Assembly (NCBI GenBank): GCA_038277395.1
Contig: CM076191.1
Span: 30,465,936-30,529,935 of the forward strand
DNA from: Dryocosmus kuriphilus
Taxonomy: Eukaryota; Arthropoda; Insecta; Hymenoptera; Cynipidae
Length of the DNA stretch: 64,000 nt
Reading direction: 5' to 3'
This document shows, in pieces, positions 1 to 11,600 of this stretch; the first letter of the stretch is position 1, and each line of letters begins with the position of its first letter. A program made the position numbers and the translations under genes. Below the pieces are notes generated by a model that was given only the letters and a program-made list of their open reading frames with translations, did no database searches and was not told the DNA's origin.

Positions 1-3000
1 CTAGCACTAGGACTAGGTGAATTGAGGTGAATCAAGGAAAAGAAGTGTGCAAGTGCCAAGATACTCGAAAATAACAAGTGGAAGTGGAATCTGAATTCTA
101 AAGCTTTTAATGGATTTTTACTCCTAACTAGGTTGCAACCTAGTGTTGACTTGTTCCTTTTCTAGGTCTCACATTTTCAAGTTCACGACACAGTTTTAAT
201 TGGAAGCGAATATCGAAAAATAATGATTTCAAATGATTTTAAAAGAATTATCCTTGGAGATTTGTTAGTCAGTTGAAGAATATTTGAAATGAGGGGGATA
301 TTTACAGTCGAGCCGGTGGTTAATTTGGAATTTTTGATCAATAAGATGGGAACTTTGCGAATGAGACTTTGAATTCGATCAAGGAAAAATTGGTAGTGGA
401 GCGTTGTAGAGATGTAGGGGGGCCCATGGCCAGGGCCCCAAAGTGGCCAATAAATTAATTCTATTAAGAAGGGAACTTTGTAAATTATTCTTTTTGTATT
501 TTAATAATCGTATTTATTAGTGTTAATCTTTCAATAGGGGCTATTTTGAAGGGGAGAGAATATATGTGATTATGGAAAATTGGATGATGGTTCACGATTA
601 CGAGAAAACAAAGCCGTCCTCGAGTCAAACGAGGGGGTAGTTTGCAAAATTATATAAAAAGGGAAGTGCGCGTTTACCGGGTTGTCGGATAAAGTGGATA
701 CAGAAAGGGGAGTTTTGTGTACAGTTGCGTATTTCAAATGGATTGTTGCGAGTGAGGGATTTTTTAAATAGTCTGAAATTTTACTGCGAGAGGGAAAATG
801 GTTGACCTAGGAGGATATATCATCATTTTGATGAACCACAATGGGAAAATCAAACTTTATGGTGAGAAAATATTTTTTGGTGTATGCTGGTTCTGAAAAA
901 AAATTTCGGAGGAATTTTATTTATCTTTTTTTATTTTCGCGTATTTGATTAAATTCGTAATTCGCTATTATCAGTTGCTTAACTTCTGCTGATTTTCATT
1001 GTACAAGTAACAACACTTTTTCTTCAAAGTAACTCGCAGGGTATACCAATTTTGAATTAATTACGCCCAGAAGTAAAGTTATTTTCATAATTCTGTTACT
1101 TAAAGATTGCAGAAATACTGAGAATATCAATTTAAAAAAAAAATGATTGATAACTCATAAAATACTCAATCTTTTTCAAACTTTTTGGCTCACTTTGAAG
1201 CTGTATTTTCACAGAATTCTTAACATTTTCCTATATCATTTTTTAAAGTTTTTTCTTCTTAATACATCTACTTGTGAGATACTTTAAAGTTTTAATTTAA
1301 AACCATTTAAAATTAAAAATGGTAACGTGTTCACTGCTCAATTTTCATTTCATCTTCGAATGATTTCCGTTCAAAATCGTACAACTTTTGATAATGCCAA
1401 TTCAATTCGCAATTGTATTCAACGTTTCAAATTGAGATTGTTGAATTTTTAATATTTAGATTCAAGGTTGTTCCTATAATAAGGATGTTGATTAAAAAAA
1501 AAACTTTTCAGTTTGAGTATTTCCGAATTTGAATGATTTTAAATATTTTCAAATTTTGAATGCTTCGAATTACAAAACGTTTTATATCCGGGATTACTTT
1601 TAAGGATTGAGATACAGATCGTGATATAATTTTTTTAGTCTGCAATTAGGTATCTACATATCTTTAAAAACTTAAATCGATGATTTCAGTGTGAAGTTAT
1701 AACTTTTTTAAGCTTTTCAATTAAAAATCGTTCAGTTTTAAACGCTATAAAAGTTTTGTTGTTCCATTTTGTACGTCTTAAATTTTTAATTGAATTTGAA
1801 ACGTTCAAATGTGAAAGTTTTGTTTCGAAATTGATGACTAGGAATTTGGAGTTGTTAATTTTAAAATTTCGAATTATTTATAACTATTTGGCCTTACAAT
1901 TTATATTTTAAAATGGGCTGATTGAAAATTATTGCCTTTCAGGAATAAAATTTTCAAAGTGTTTAGAAGCTGGCATTAAAAATAAACAGAAGTTTAAGAG
2001 GGCATTCAATTAAAAATTGTTTTAAATCGAATTTCAAAATTAATGGGGTGCTTTAATGGAATCTTAGCGTGTAATTAAAATTGCGACAGTGAAAAGAAAA
2101 CACGTAAACGAATTTGAAGAAAAACACTGGCTGAAACTCATGAACTAAGTTGGAGGGATTGTAGAAGTAGCGTAACTCCAATTATTGCTTCAGCATTGAA
2201 TTAGCAGGGAGGAAAAAACGCATCCTGCTGAAATGGCAAAAAATTCTGATTCAGAGCTGAATATTAGCACGGGAGAAATATTTAAATTGCACATAAAAGT
2301 TGGTTGTGAGACTTTTTAAAGTACTTCGAGGATTTTATTTCCTAATTATAAAAAAATTTATAACTTTTTTGAAATTTTTCTTAAAATATAGATTTTAGTG
2401 CTGAGCTAACGGATAGGGAATTGGATTATTAAAACTGTTGGGTCAGTTTGAGAAAACTCGATTCCCAAGCTTCACATTTATCCTTTTTTTTCTGGCTTGA
2501 CTTCATAAAGTAACTCAGTTATAAGTTGCGTAAATGAAACAAACCACAGGGCAGTGCATAAGCAATATTTTAACGTTCATTTTGTCCTATTACGACGTCT
2601 CACTGATGTTTAGTTAGTTACTGGATCAGTAAAATTGAATTTTAAGCGAATTATTATTGAAATAGATTGTAAAGTATAAATTGCAAATTATAAATTGTAA
2701 ATTAAAATTAAATTTTGGGAAAATTTGAGTGTCGAGTATAATTTATGTTTAACTATATCATGTCTCATCATAAACTGGAAATGCGATGAATATTGATGTA
2801 ATAAAAGCTAACAATGTTAAAGGGTGTAATTCCGTTATGGGTTTTGTAATTATGTGCACGTGTGCAGCGTTATATGGATATAATGAATAATAGACCGTAT
2901 AAATATCATCATTTGAATATCAAAGAGATTAAATTCCTCGTTTCAGTCTCCTTTTTTTTTTCAGAAAAGAGAGGGAAAATGTGTTACGTAAAATATTGGA

Positions 3001-4072
3001 ATTGCTTGAAAAGTTCGAGAAATTCACGAGTCTGTCACAGCTTTTCTATTCGCTTCGATTGCACATATTTATTTGAAGCTATCGACAGTTTATTTATGGA
3101 AAATTTTATTGGAAAGCGAGAGTAAATAAAAAATTTGGTTGTTAGTGTAATGAGTGCGCTAGAAAGTTCGATATTTTTATCTTTGAGTTGTCAATTTTTA
3201 TGGCGGAATTCATGGATATTAGGTAGGAAAAAAGTTTTCAACTTATATAAATAATTATTAAACTTATAAAGAATGATAGAATGATGTAATAATATTGAAT
3301 AGAAAATATTTATTTCATTTTTTTTTTTAGGCGAAAGTTGAGGAAAAATTGTGATATTAGTTTGAATTATACGTTTTGCACTTCAGTCGATATTTTTTAT
3401 GTTTCCACAAAAACCACCAATAGTAATATATATATATATATATTTTTTTTTAAAGAAATGAGAATGAATTTTGCTTTGTGCCTGTCATTGTGCAATCACT
3501 AATATTTGGAAAGTAAAAATATAATATCGTTTGGAAGTAATTACATTTTTTGTACAATCTGTACATGTATTTTATAGTACATAGAAACTGTAAAAAAAAT
3601 GTTTACAAATTCTGGTATTTTTAGAGCAGGTGCTTGTAATTAAAGAAAATTTTGTATTCATTTTTTTATAGATATTTTTCTCATCTTTTTACATCCTTCG
3701 TATCACTGAGATTTTTTTTAGAATCCCTCAGATAGGCAATTTTCATTTTGTAAAAGAGTACATCCAATTTAACTTTTCTCGACCACAAAGAGTGACTGGA
3801 GAATAATTGTGTAATTACTTTTTTTCACATTTTCACCCACATTTCAAAAGATAGGAGATAATTTTCTTTCTCATATACAAAATGTGTTTAAATAAATAAG
3901 TATAAGTAATACTGAACTCTCTAGCTCTTACTAAATTGAATGTGTAAAGTTGAATATAAAAATGCTTTAAATAAAAATTTGACCTTTAAATAAAAACTCT
4001 ATATAAATTCGAAAATAGAACTCTAAATTTAAAAATCTTCATTTCGATATGGAAATGCAAGTTCAAAAAACG
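1..4072 (+). other. AT-rich intronic sequence, no gene found
   Basis: No ORF with coding character. 300-760 is slightly more GC-rich with GGCCCATGGCCAGGGCCC at 422. 1100-2080 is dominated by AAATTGAA/TTCAAATT words. The upstream PDZ exon was looked for here and not found. Confidence 0.5.
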
Positions 4073-5180
4073 GCCCGCTTCGCGGGCACATTCTCGTCGC
4101 GCGCTTCGAGCGAAGTATGAGCGCGCCTGGGGCGCACAGTCTGGTGGTCGTCACGCTTCTCGCTCCGATATATTTAAAACTCGCGCTTCGCGCCCGGATT
4201 TTTTTCTCGGTATTCGTTACTTGGGTCTTAAAATTTCAAAACACCTACTCTTAATGAGATTATTAAATTTGGATTTTTTATTAAAAATTACAAAAGAAAT
4301 TATTTTACTTAAGGCTCTATCGACCTGAAGGAATACATTCTCATCATGACACTCGCGTTTTGCGCTCGACAATTAAATTTTTTTTAAACACATTGTAGAT
4401 TGGTAAAGTTTTTGTGTGATTTTCCAAATTTTTACAATGCAGGATTTCGATTCTTAAAAGTAAAACAATGAGTCTTATAAATGAATTTTGTAGCTCTTTC
4501 CAAGGTGAACAATTCTGCTTGTTAATATTTTATCATATCTTGCATAGTTTTGCTGAAAAGTGGTTTTCTTTATATTTCATAACATATTTTACGAATAACT
4601 CAAAAACTACGCGTGTGTTAAAAAAAAAATGATAGAGAGCAAATTTGTAGATCTTTTTGAGGTGAACAACATTGTTTATTATCATTTTTTCGTATCTTGA
4701 ATATTTTGTCCAGAAACCACAGTTTTTTATTTTTAATAACGTTTTCTCGATTAAAACAAAAACCGTGCATTTTATCAAAAAATGTGTAAAACAAAATTTG
4801 TAGGTTTTTTTAAGGTGAACAATTTTACTCTCTACTGTTTGTTTGTATCTCGCATATTTTAGCCGTAAAATGGATTTTTGGATTTTTTTAAAAACCGTTT
4901 TTGATGGATAAAACCATAAACACTAGTCAAAAACCGCTGGTTAACGAGCTCGTCCTTTCTTTTTACGCCTTAAAGAAGTGTGCCAAAGCGCAATCCAATC
5001 CGATTAGACCTTCGAAAGTTATCGTGGGAACAGACGTCGACAACGGTGACGACAACAACAGACATCGTCGTAAAAACAGTTTTTCCTCAGTCAGAGGGTC
5101 TCAAAACGTGGAGATTTGATGAAATCCGCGAAAGTCATTTTTCACATAAAACTAATACCTCCTCATTGAGATGAGAATGT
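4073..5180 (-). mobile_element. Family A element (HINE-like), near-complete copy
   Basis: Read on the minus strand it starts ACATTCTCATCTCAATGAGG near 5180. It passes the fixed block with TAATCGGATTGGA and continues through about 155 bp units that each carry GATCTACAAATTTG. It ends with the GCCCGC-GAA-GCGGGC-type hairpin at 4073-4087. The GTC/GTT microsatellite is short here. Minus-strand ORFs within it are not conserved between copies. Confidence 0.75.
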
Positions 5181-6019
5181 AAAAAGATGGTTTATTTGTG
5201 GTCACCTCTTATATTAATGGGACAGGGGGTATATTGTATAATGTATATTGATTCCTTTGCATATATTAAATTCGAATCGCGTGTTGAATGAAGCTTAAAT
5301 TATATCTATATAACTAACATTGAAATAGAGCTTTTGAAGCAGTGGAGAATGGTCTGACCATACTCTTTAAAGATCAGAGGGCTACATCGAGGGCTGCATT
5401 GAGAGACTCTTCGAATAGTGCCCTCCTTTTTAAAACGTCCTCCGGGTAACAGAGCGCCATTAGTATGAAAAAACTGTCTCAAATCTAAATCTTTTTTTAC
5501 TTTCTTGAGATTCTTCCCGTTTAGTTTTTTTTTCGATTAATTAGTCCCCGTTTCCTTTATATTCTACACGATTTTGCTGCTTTTTGTTTTAGTTGCTTTT
5601 TAATTTAAATGCTTCTCAAGTGATCCTTTAATTACCCGCAGCCTTTTTTTATTTCAAAATACTGTATATATTTTCAGTCATATTTTTAAAGAGTCAGCTA
5701 ACCAGATTCTTGAATAAAACTGGAGTTTTTTTCATAGGATAATATGCTATTTGTAATTGGGAGCATTACGAAATTTATTCTCGTGATAAATTTAGAATTG
5801 AGGAATAAGGATGGCCAGTGAACCGAGAAACCACCAAGACGTGACTGTGAATTATTTTTTGATCACGAATTTTCGTTAATTTTTGCCTCATTTGTCATTT
5901 GACATAAAACGCTTTCCAATCTGAAAATTTTCATTTATGAATATTCTAATTTTGAATGCTTCGAAGGCTTGAATTGGACAATTTTAGTTATCGATAGCAA
6001 GTTTTGAAGCCCGTCATAA
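5181..6019 (+). other. Intronic sequence, nothing recognised
   Basis: AT-rich. A slightly GC-richer patch at 5340-5460 has no ORF and no clear repeat partner in the window. Confidence 0.4.
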
Positions 6020-6262
6020 ACACAGGAATTTTTTTTGCTTCCTCATAGAGGACCTTTTGTAGTTGTGACATAATCCAGTTTCTATAAAAAACGTTTTTCG
6101 AATATATTTCAAGGGGAATATATCTAATATGATGTCCTGAAAAATTGTCCGTGTGCGCGCGCGCGCGTGTGTGTGTGTATGTGTGTTTGTGGGTCATACT
6201 TTATATACATTTATTTAATTTTACATGTTTTATGAACTTTTGTAATTTTTTAAAAATTTATT

Positions 6263-7344
6263 ACATTCTCATCAGAGAAGGTATTAGATTTATGTAAAAT
6301 TTGACTTTCGCGGATTTCATGAAATCTCTACGTTTTGAGACCTCCTGAATCCGAAAAAAAACGGTTTTTTTACGACGGTGTCTGTCTGTCTGTTGTCGTC
6401 GTCGTTGTCATTGGCGTCGTCGTCGTTGTCGTCGTTGTTGAAGTCTGTTCCCACGATAACTTTCGAAGGACTAATCGGATTGGAGTGCGCTTTGGTACAC
6501 TTCTTTAAGCGGTAAAAAGAAAAGGACGAGTTCGTTAACCAGCGGTTTTTGATCAACGGTTATGGTTTCATCCATCAAAAATGGTTTTCACAAAATCAAA
6601 AAATCCATTTTCCGGCTAAAATATGAGAGATACAAAAAAAATGTAAGAAAGTAAAATTGTTCATCTTAAAAAAATCTACAAATTTTGTCTTAACCGTTTT
6701 TTGATAAAATGAACGGTTTTTGATTTAATCAAGAAAACGCTATTAAAATTAAAAAACTCTGCTTTCCCGCCAAAATATTCAAGATACAAAACTATGGAAA
6801 ATAAAAAGAAAAAATCCCGCCAAACCATGGAAGATACGGAAAAATAATAATAAACAAAGTTGTTCGCCTCAAAAGGATCTACAAATTTGCTCTCTATCAT
6901 TTTTTTGAGCAGACGCGTAGTTTTTGAGTTATTCGTGAAATATGTTATGAAATATAAAGAAAACCACTTTTCAGCAAAACTATGCAAGATATGAGAAAAT
7001 ATTAACAAGCAGAATTGTTCATCTTGTAAAGAGCTACAAAATTTATTCATAAGACTCATCGTTTTACTTTTAAGAATCGAAATCCTGTATTGCGAAAATT
7101 TGGAAAATCACAAAGAGCTTTACCAATCTACAATGTGTTTTAAAAAAATGTAATTATCGAGCGCGAAGCGCGAGTGTCATGATGAGAATGTATCCCTTAA
7201 GGGCGATAGAGCCTTAAGTAAAATAATTTCTTTTGTAATTTTTAATTTAAAGGTATATACGATCCATAAACACCGAGCGCGTAGCGCGAGGTGAATAATC
7301 TATCGACCGCGAAGCGCGAGTGCCAACAGACGCGCGCCCTAGGC
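6263..7344 (+). mobile_element. Family A element inserted in element D
   Basis: It starts ACATTCTCATCAGAGAAGG and has a long GTCGTCGTT microsatellite at about 6381-6440. At least four internal units carry the GATCTACAAATTTG motif. It ends at CAGACGCGCGCCCTAGGC without the last hairpin. Element D sequence resumes on both sides (6020-6262 and 7345-8020), so the insertion is nested. It is close in sequence to the copy at 49574-50813. Confidence 0.75.
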
Positions 7345-7775
7345 TATAAGTTTAAGTATAAGTTTAAGTTTAAGTAAGTATAAGTTTAAGTAAGTATAAG
7401 TTTAAGTTTAATAAGTAAGTTTAGCTATAAGTTTTCAAATTCTCAAAATTCAAAGCTGATGTAAGGAAAAGAAAGATTCCTTGTGCTGAGACGAATCAAT
7501 TGAGCTATAAGATTAATTCATTTCATTGAAAAGTAAGAAAATTATGGTTATTTGTAATTTTGAAAAATTGATTTTTTAACTATAAGTCTTCAAATTATCA
7601 AAATTCAAAGCTGATATATATATAAAAGCAAAAAGAAGAGAAAGAAGAATTCGGGAAGGTACTGTTTGGAAAGTGTAGAGACAAGAACAAGGTTGGAATT
7701 AGAAAAGAAATCATAGAGAGAAAATGAGAAATGTTTTTAATTATAATATTAAAAATTACGTACAAATAAATAATT

Positions 7776-7781
<6 letters not shown>

Positions 7782-7848
<67 letters not shown>
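7782..7848 (+). repeat. (TA)n microsatellite
   Basis: An uninterrupted TA run of about 66 bp within element D, followed by a T-run. Confidence 0.95.
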
Positions 7849-7856
<8 letters not shown>

Positions 7857-8020
7857 TTTCTGAGTTAATACTTCCTCTATGAGGAAGCAAAACATATTTG
7901 CTTCCTGGAAGCAAAGTGCTCATTTAATGAGCACAAGAGTTGATACAACTTCATAGCTAGTTTAGATCTTAGTAACCCCCTGTAAATTAATTTTAATAAA
8001 TCAATTTTTTTTTTTTTTTT

Positions 8021-9512
8021 TCAAGGGATTTTTTGAAAATAAAATTCTTCTGGTATTTGAATCAATTAAACTGTAAATAATCGTTGTTTCAAACTGCAAC
8101 TGTTCATTTTTGTACACTTCAGTAATTTGCATTACATCACATTTTGAATGCTTCTATTAAATCTTTGATTTATCAATGCCTCAAGTTTGAAATTTTAAAG
8201 TTTGAAATTATTATTGAATTTTGGGCTTTTAAAATATTTCAAATAGGTTTTCGTAGTGTTCTAGTTCCGGGTTATTACATTCCATACATTTGAAAACTTT
8301 AATAAAAATGTCTTCCCTCTGAAGACTTTACTAAAACCAAATATGATACTGAAATTATTATTCAGTTATATTGAACAAGAAATTTTATAATAACATTTTC
8401 TTAGAGTGCTTTCTTTTGCGCACTTACAGTAGATTAATTGTAGATTATAATCATATGTAGTAGTATGCGACCTAATTAATAAATAAATTAATTAATTCAA
8501 GGATAGTAGCGAGACTGAAAAACTGAAATCTTCAACAAAGGAATCTTGATTATGGAATGCAGAGAGTTTGGTTTAATTAAATTTGACTGGAGAATGGAAA
8601 AAAATGTCCTCTTCTTTATTATCTCAATATCCTGAACCAATAGAAGCATTAGACATTTTTAATCTTACTATCTGAAAGTTTCAGTTGGATCATAAAACCT
8701 TTATATTAAAAATCGCGATTCAAATTTTGGAGTATATAAAGTTTAAAACGTAAAATCTGAAATTGAAGTTCTGTTTTTAAATTTAAAAGTGTGTAAAGTC
8801 CTTACCTGAAATTGCTAAACTTAGTTCCTCAGGAGGACGACTATGAAGTTTAGGTTCACTTGAAGATATTCAAAGTTTCTGGATTAATTCAACCTGAAGG
8901 GGACACTTTATATAGGCTATTCCAGATTTATCGAGAGCCTTTGGATCTTAAGATATAAAAAAAGAGACAATGTATCTATACAATGTAAGAAAAGAAAGAA
9001 AATTATTGTTCCTTCTTTCGTGATGAAAAATATAAAATATCACAAGCGTAGATGCAACTGGGACAGAATGACTCTTGAAAACTTCAAAGTGACTGCGTGG
9101 CTTCATATATAAAATGTTGGTGTATCAGTTTTAAAGTAACTGAATACTCGAAGGAAAAATTGAGTTTCAATTTTACAATGTGTATTATAAAATAGGGTTT
9201 AAAATTTTTTTTTGATGAGATTAAAAAAATTATCTCCAATTAACTATTGACCATTAATATTATCCCCTCTTGATTATTTTTTATATTCTCATTATACATA
9301 ATAAATGGTAAGGTGAGGCAATACTGCATTATAGTCAAAATTAATTAAATTAAAAATTTGTATTTTAGAAATATATATTAAAGTTTAATAATGATGATAG
9401 TATATATATATATATATCAAATTTGTTTTTGATGGATGAAAGCAAGGTTTGTGGGAGAAAAGTTTTGTGAAAAGTTATGGTGATGCATCATTGTAATTAT
9501 TTTCTGTTTCAG
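8021..9512 (+). other. Intronic sequence before exon 1
   Basis: AT-rich and without long ORFs. It ends in the branch and pyrimidine region of the 9513 acceptor. Confidence 0.5.
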
Positions 9513-9625
9513 GATCGCCCGCGGATAATGCGGACAGTTTGGAGGTGGGCGACGAGATCCTCGAGGTCAACGGTCGTACCCTGGAGGATGCTACTCATTC
9601 CGAAGTGATTCAATACATCCATCAG
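9513..9625 (+). CDS. Host gene exon 1 of window: PDZ domain core
   Basis: This internal exon follows a pyrimidine-rich tract and AG (9511-9512) and ends in CAG before a GT donor at 9626. The first two bases complete a split glycine codon. The rest reads 37 codons that begin SPADNADSLEVGDEILEVNG and end THSEVIQYIHQ. The run L-x-V-G-D-E-I-L-x-V-N-G followed by T-H-x-E-V is the classic second half of a PDZ domain, up to the ligand-groove helix; PDZ domains bind C-terminal peptides in membrane-associated scaffolds. The carboxylate-binding GLGF-type loop must lie in an exon upstream, and I could not find it in 1-9512. Which PDZ protein this is remains open; several scaffold families share this stretch. 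The exon ends in phase 0, as the next exon requires. Confidence 0.9.
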
Positions 9626-9801
9626 GTGATTTATTATAAACTATGATAAGCTATTTTTGAATCCTTATTTTAAAAATCCAAACATTAATTTAAAAAATAT
9701 TCAATATTTTCCGTGTATTAAAAAAATTTAATAATAATATTTATATTTTGGATTATCAACTTTCAAGAAATCAATACCTTAAAAGTTATTTTATTTTTCA
9801 G

Positions 9802-9862
9802 TGCATCAAATCAAGGACAATATGCCTTCGAGTAAAAAGAAAAAAAAGTGGCAACAAGATGG
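9802..9862 (+). CDS. Host gene exon 2: last PDZ strand and basic tail
   Basis: The exon starts after TTTTTCAG (AG at 9800-9801) and ends at a strong donor, G|GTAAGT, at 9863. It continues in phase 0 from the previous exon as CIKSRTICLRVKRKKSGNKM plus one base. The segment RTICLRVKRK fits the final beta strand of the PDZ domain. It is followed by a lysine-rich stretch that probably leaves the fold. The intron before it is only 176 bp, while the one after it is 48 kb. The exon ends in phase 1, matching the acceptor at 57917. An ORF runs on past the donor to 9951, but the consensus donor and the phase match make splicing more likely than read-through. Confidence 0.88.
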
Positions 9863-10464
9863 GTAAGTTTCGTTCAGAATTAAAACTTTCTTATAGAAAA
9901 ATAACACGAAATAAAGAAAGGGACTCAATTAAGAAGAGAGATGAATTATAGTTAGGATTTACAAAAGCCGTAAAAGGTTACTACGCTCAGAACAAAAAAT
10001 TGTGCATCCCGTTCTACGATGTAGCGGTTCAATTTAAAATCGAAAGCTTTGCCTTATTCGATATTTGGGAAATTTTCAGTTTCTCATTTTTAACCTTTCG
10101 AATTTTGAGTCTTATAAACTCTAAATGTTCAATTTTAAAGGCTTATTTTTTTAAATTTAAAGTTTGAAAGCCTTTATTTTCAAATTAAATTTGAAATTAA
10201 ATTTGTTATTGTGCAATTCTAAGTACTGAAATTTCAAGGCGATTTATCTTTTAGCACTTTGAGTTGAAAACTTTTTTAAAATTTGATACGTGTTTTCTTT
10301 AGTTTTGAAAGACTTGAAATGTGAAATCTTAATGACCGGGATTATTTTTAAAAACTGTGGATTTGCTTCTAGCTTTTTAGTGGTCACTCTGTATAAACAA
10401 AACTCGATCACCATCTCATAAAACCATCCCTACCCTTCATTCTTGAACAAGCCTATACCAACCA

Positions 10465-10492
10465 AAGCACCCCCCCCCCCCCCCCCCCCCAC
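10465..10492 (+). repeat. Poly-C run
   Basis: About 28 consecutive C in AT-rich intron. Similar C runs occur at 31349-31369 and 36099-36116. Confidence 0.9.
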
Positions 10493-10739
10493 TCGCCTTA
10501 TAGCTAGAAAGCAGAAACATCTTCAGACTCGAAGAATGCGCTAGTACAGATCCAACGTTTTAACATCCCACTTAAATTTTGAGTCCGTTACACTAAATTG
10601 CAAAGAGCACATCTCATAGTCAGCTTCGTAATCTCTCAGGAGTCTTTATATCTAAATTCTAACTGTTTAAAAGTGATTGAAACCTCGGCTCAAAGTTCAA
10701 AGTTTCAAAACATGTAGCAACGTAACTCTAAACGCATTC

Positions 10740-11600
10740 GAACTTCATAGCGCCGTTTCCTCGGGTAAATTCGCGACTCTTCGTGCCTGTCCGGAGCTCA
10801 GGTTCGCCAGGTAAATACCCCAGGTGAGCAGGAGTAGGAGGTGGAGAGGCCTCCGCAAGAGGAGACAGAGAATGCAACCTTCGAATCTACCCGGTGGTAC
10901 CTACGACCGGTAGTGTGAAATCGTCGATCGTACTAGTTACCGCGCTCCGGTACCAACCACGTCTTCCTCGTCCATGTACATTGTCCCCACGAATTATAGG
11001 AATCCCTCAACAATAACAAGAATTATAATAACCGTTTTGTGCAGCTTGACAAGAACAGCTGAGTTCGTTCAGCCGTGTAGTCACCAGGTGGGAGTGAAAG
11101 CCAGCCTTTGGACGAGGAACCAGCCATACGCGAGTCCAAGATCACGTATTACCTACGTGGTACCGAAGCACCGTAACCGTGTTGTGGTCCCTCTTTCAGA
11201 TGATCTCCATTGGTCATCATAACGCTCAGCTTCTTGGGTTCTTGGATTGTCTTCGACGAGATCAACAACCTGGCGAAAAGATTGGATCTGGTGATAACCT
11301 AGTGAAATTATAGCTTTGGCAGAATCTTTATTGGAGGAATAGGAACGAGTTAAAGTGACAAGTTAAAATAAACAACAAGGAGTCAAACTGACGAGGAAGA
11401 ATTGTTATACGTGTCTGTGACGTGTCGCGAGCTCGGAAGCGTGCCACTGTCGGGAGTAGGTCGCAATTAATTTGAGCAACTTCCACATGCTTGGTACGTG
11501 CTTCGATCCGCTTGACACATTGGCTAATGTCTGTAGGACATAGTCTGTGGAGTCGTTATGGAGTATACATGCTGGTACTTGTATATGGATATTGGATAAC
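10740..11600. other. GC-richer unique island in the intron
   Basis: Unlike its surroundings this stretch is near balanced in base composition and has CCGG, CGTCGATCG and GCGCTCCGGTACC words but no repeats. ORFs at 10974-11222 (+) and 11405-11602 (-) show no motif. It could be an enhancer, an alternative promoter or a 5' exon of another transcript. Confidence 0.35.

Larger units (their letters stand above)
6020..8020 (+). mobile_element. Element D, copy 1, split by a family A insertion
   Basis: The left part, 6020-6262, has a (GT)n run and ends TTACATGTTTTATGAAC. The right part, 7345-8020, has two tandem units of about 150 bp (each with CAAAATTCAAAGCTGAT), a purine-rich segment, a (TA)n of about 65 bp, and hairpin-prone GAGGAAGCAAAACATATTTG and GTGCTCATTTAATGAGCAC near 7880-7935. 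It ends in a T-run. The same parts recur in reverse order on the minus strand at 37085-42655. The purine-rich segment 7657-7716 reads RYCLESVETRTRLELEKKS and stop. Confidence 0.65.

Noticed and set aside
6676..7059. 127-codon minus-strand ORF and its relatives at 50242-50481, 4533-4778 and 24909-25115
   Set aside because: They lie in the tandem core of family A. Similar readings recur only because the DNA units repeat; lengths and frames differ among copies.
9748..9951. 67-codon ORF continuing past exon 2
   Set aside because: A consensus donor at 9863 and phase agreement with exon 57917 favour splicing; the rest is read-through.
10974..11222. 82-codon ORF in the GC-richer island as a gene
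   Set aside because: No motif, no supporting splice structure and composition like untranslated sequence.
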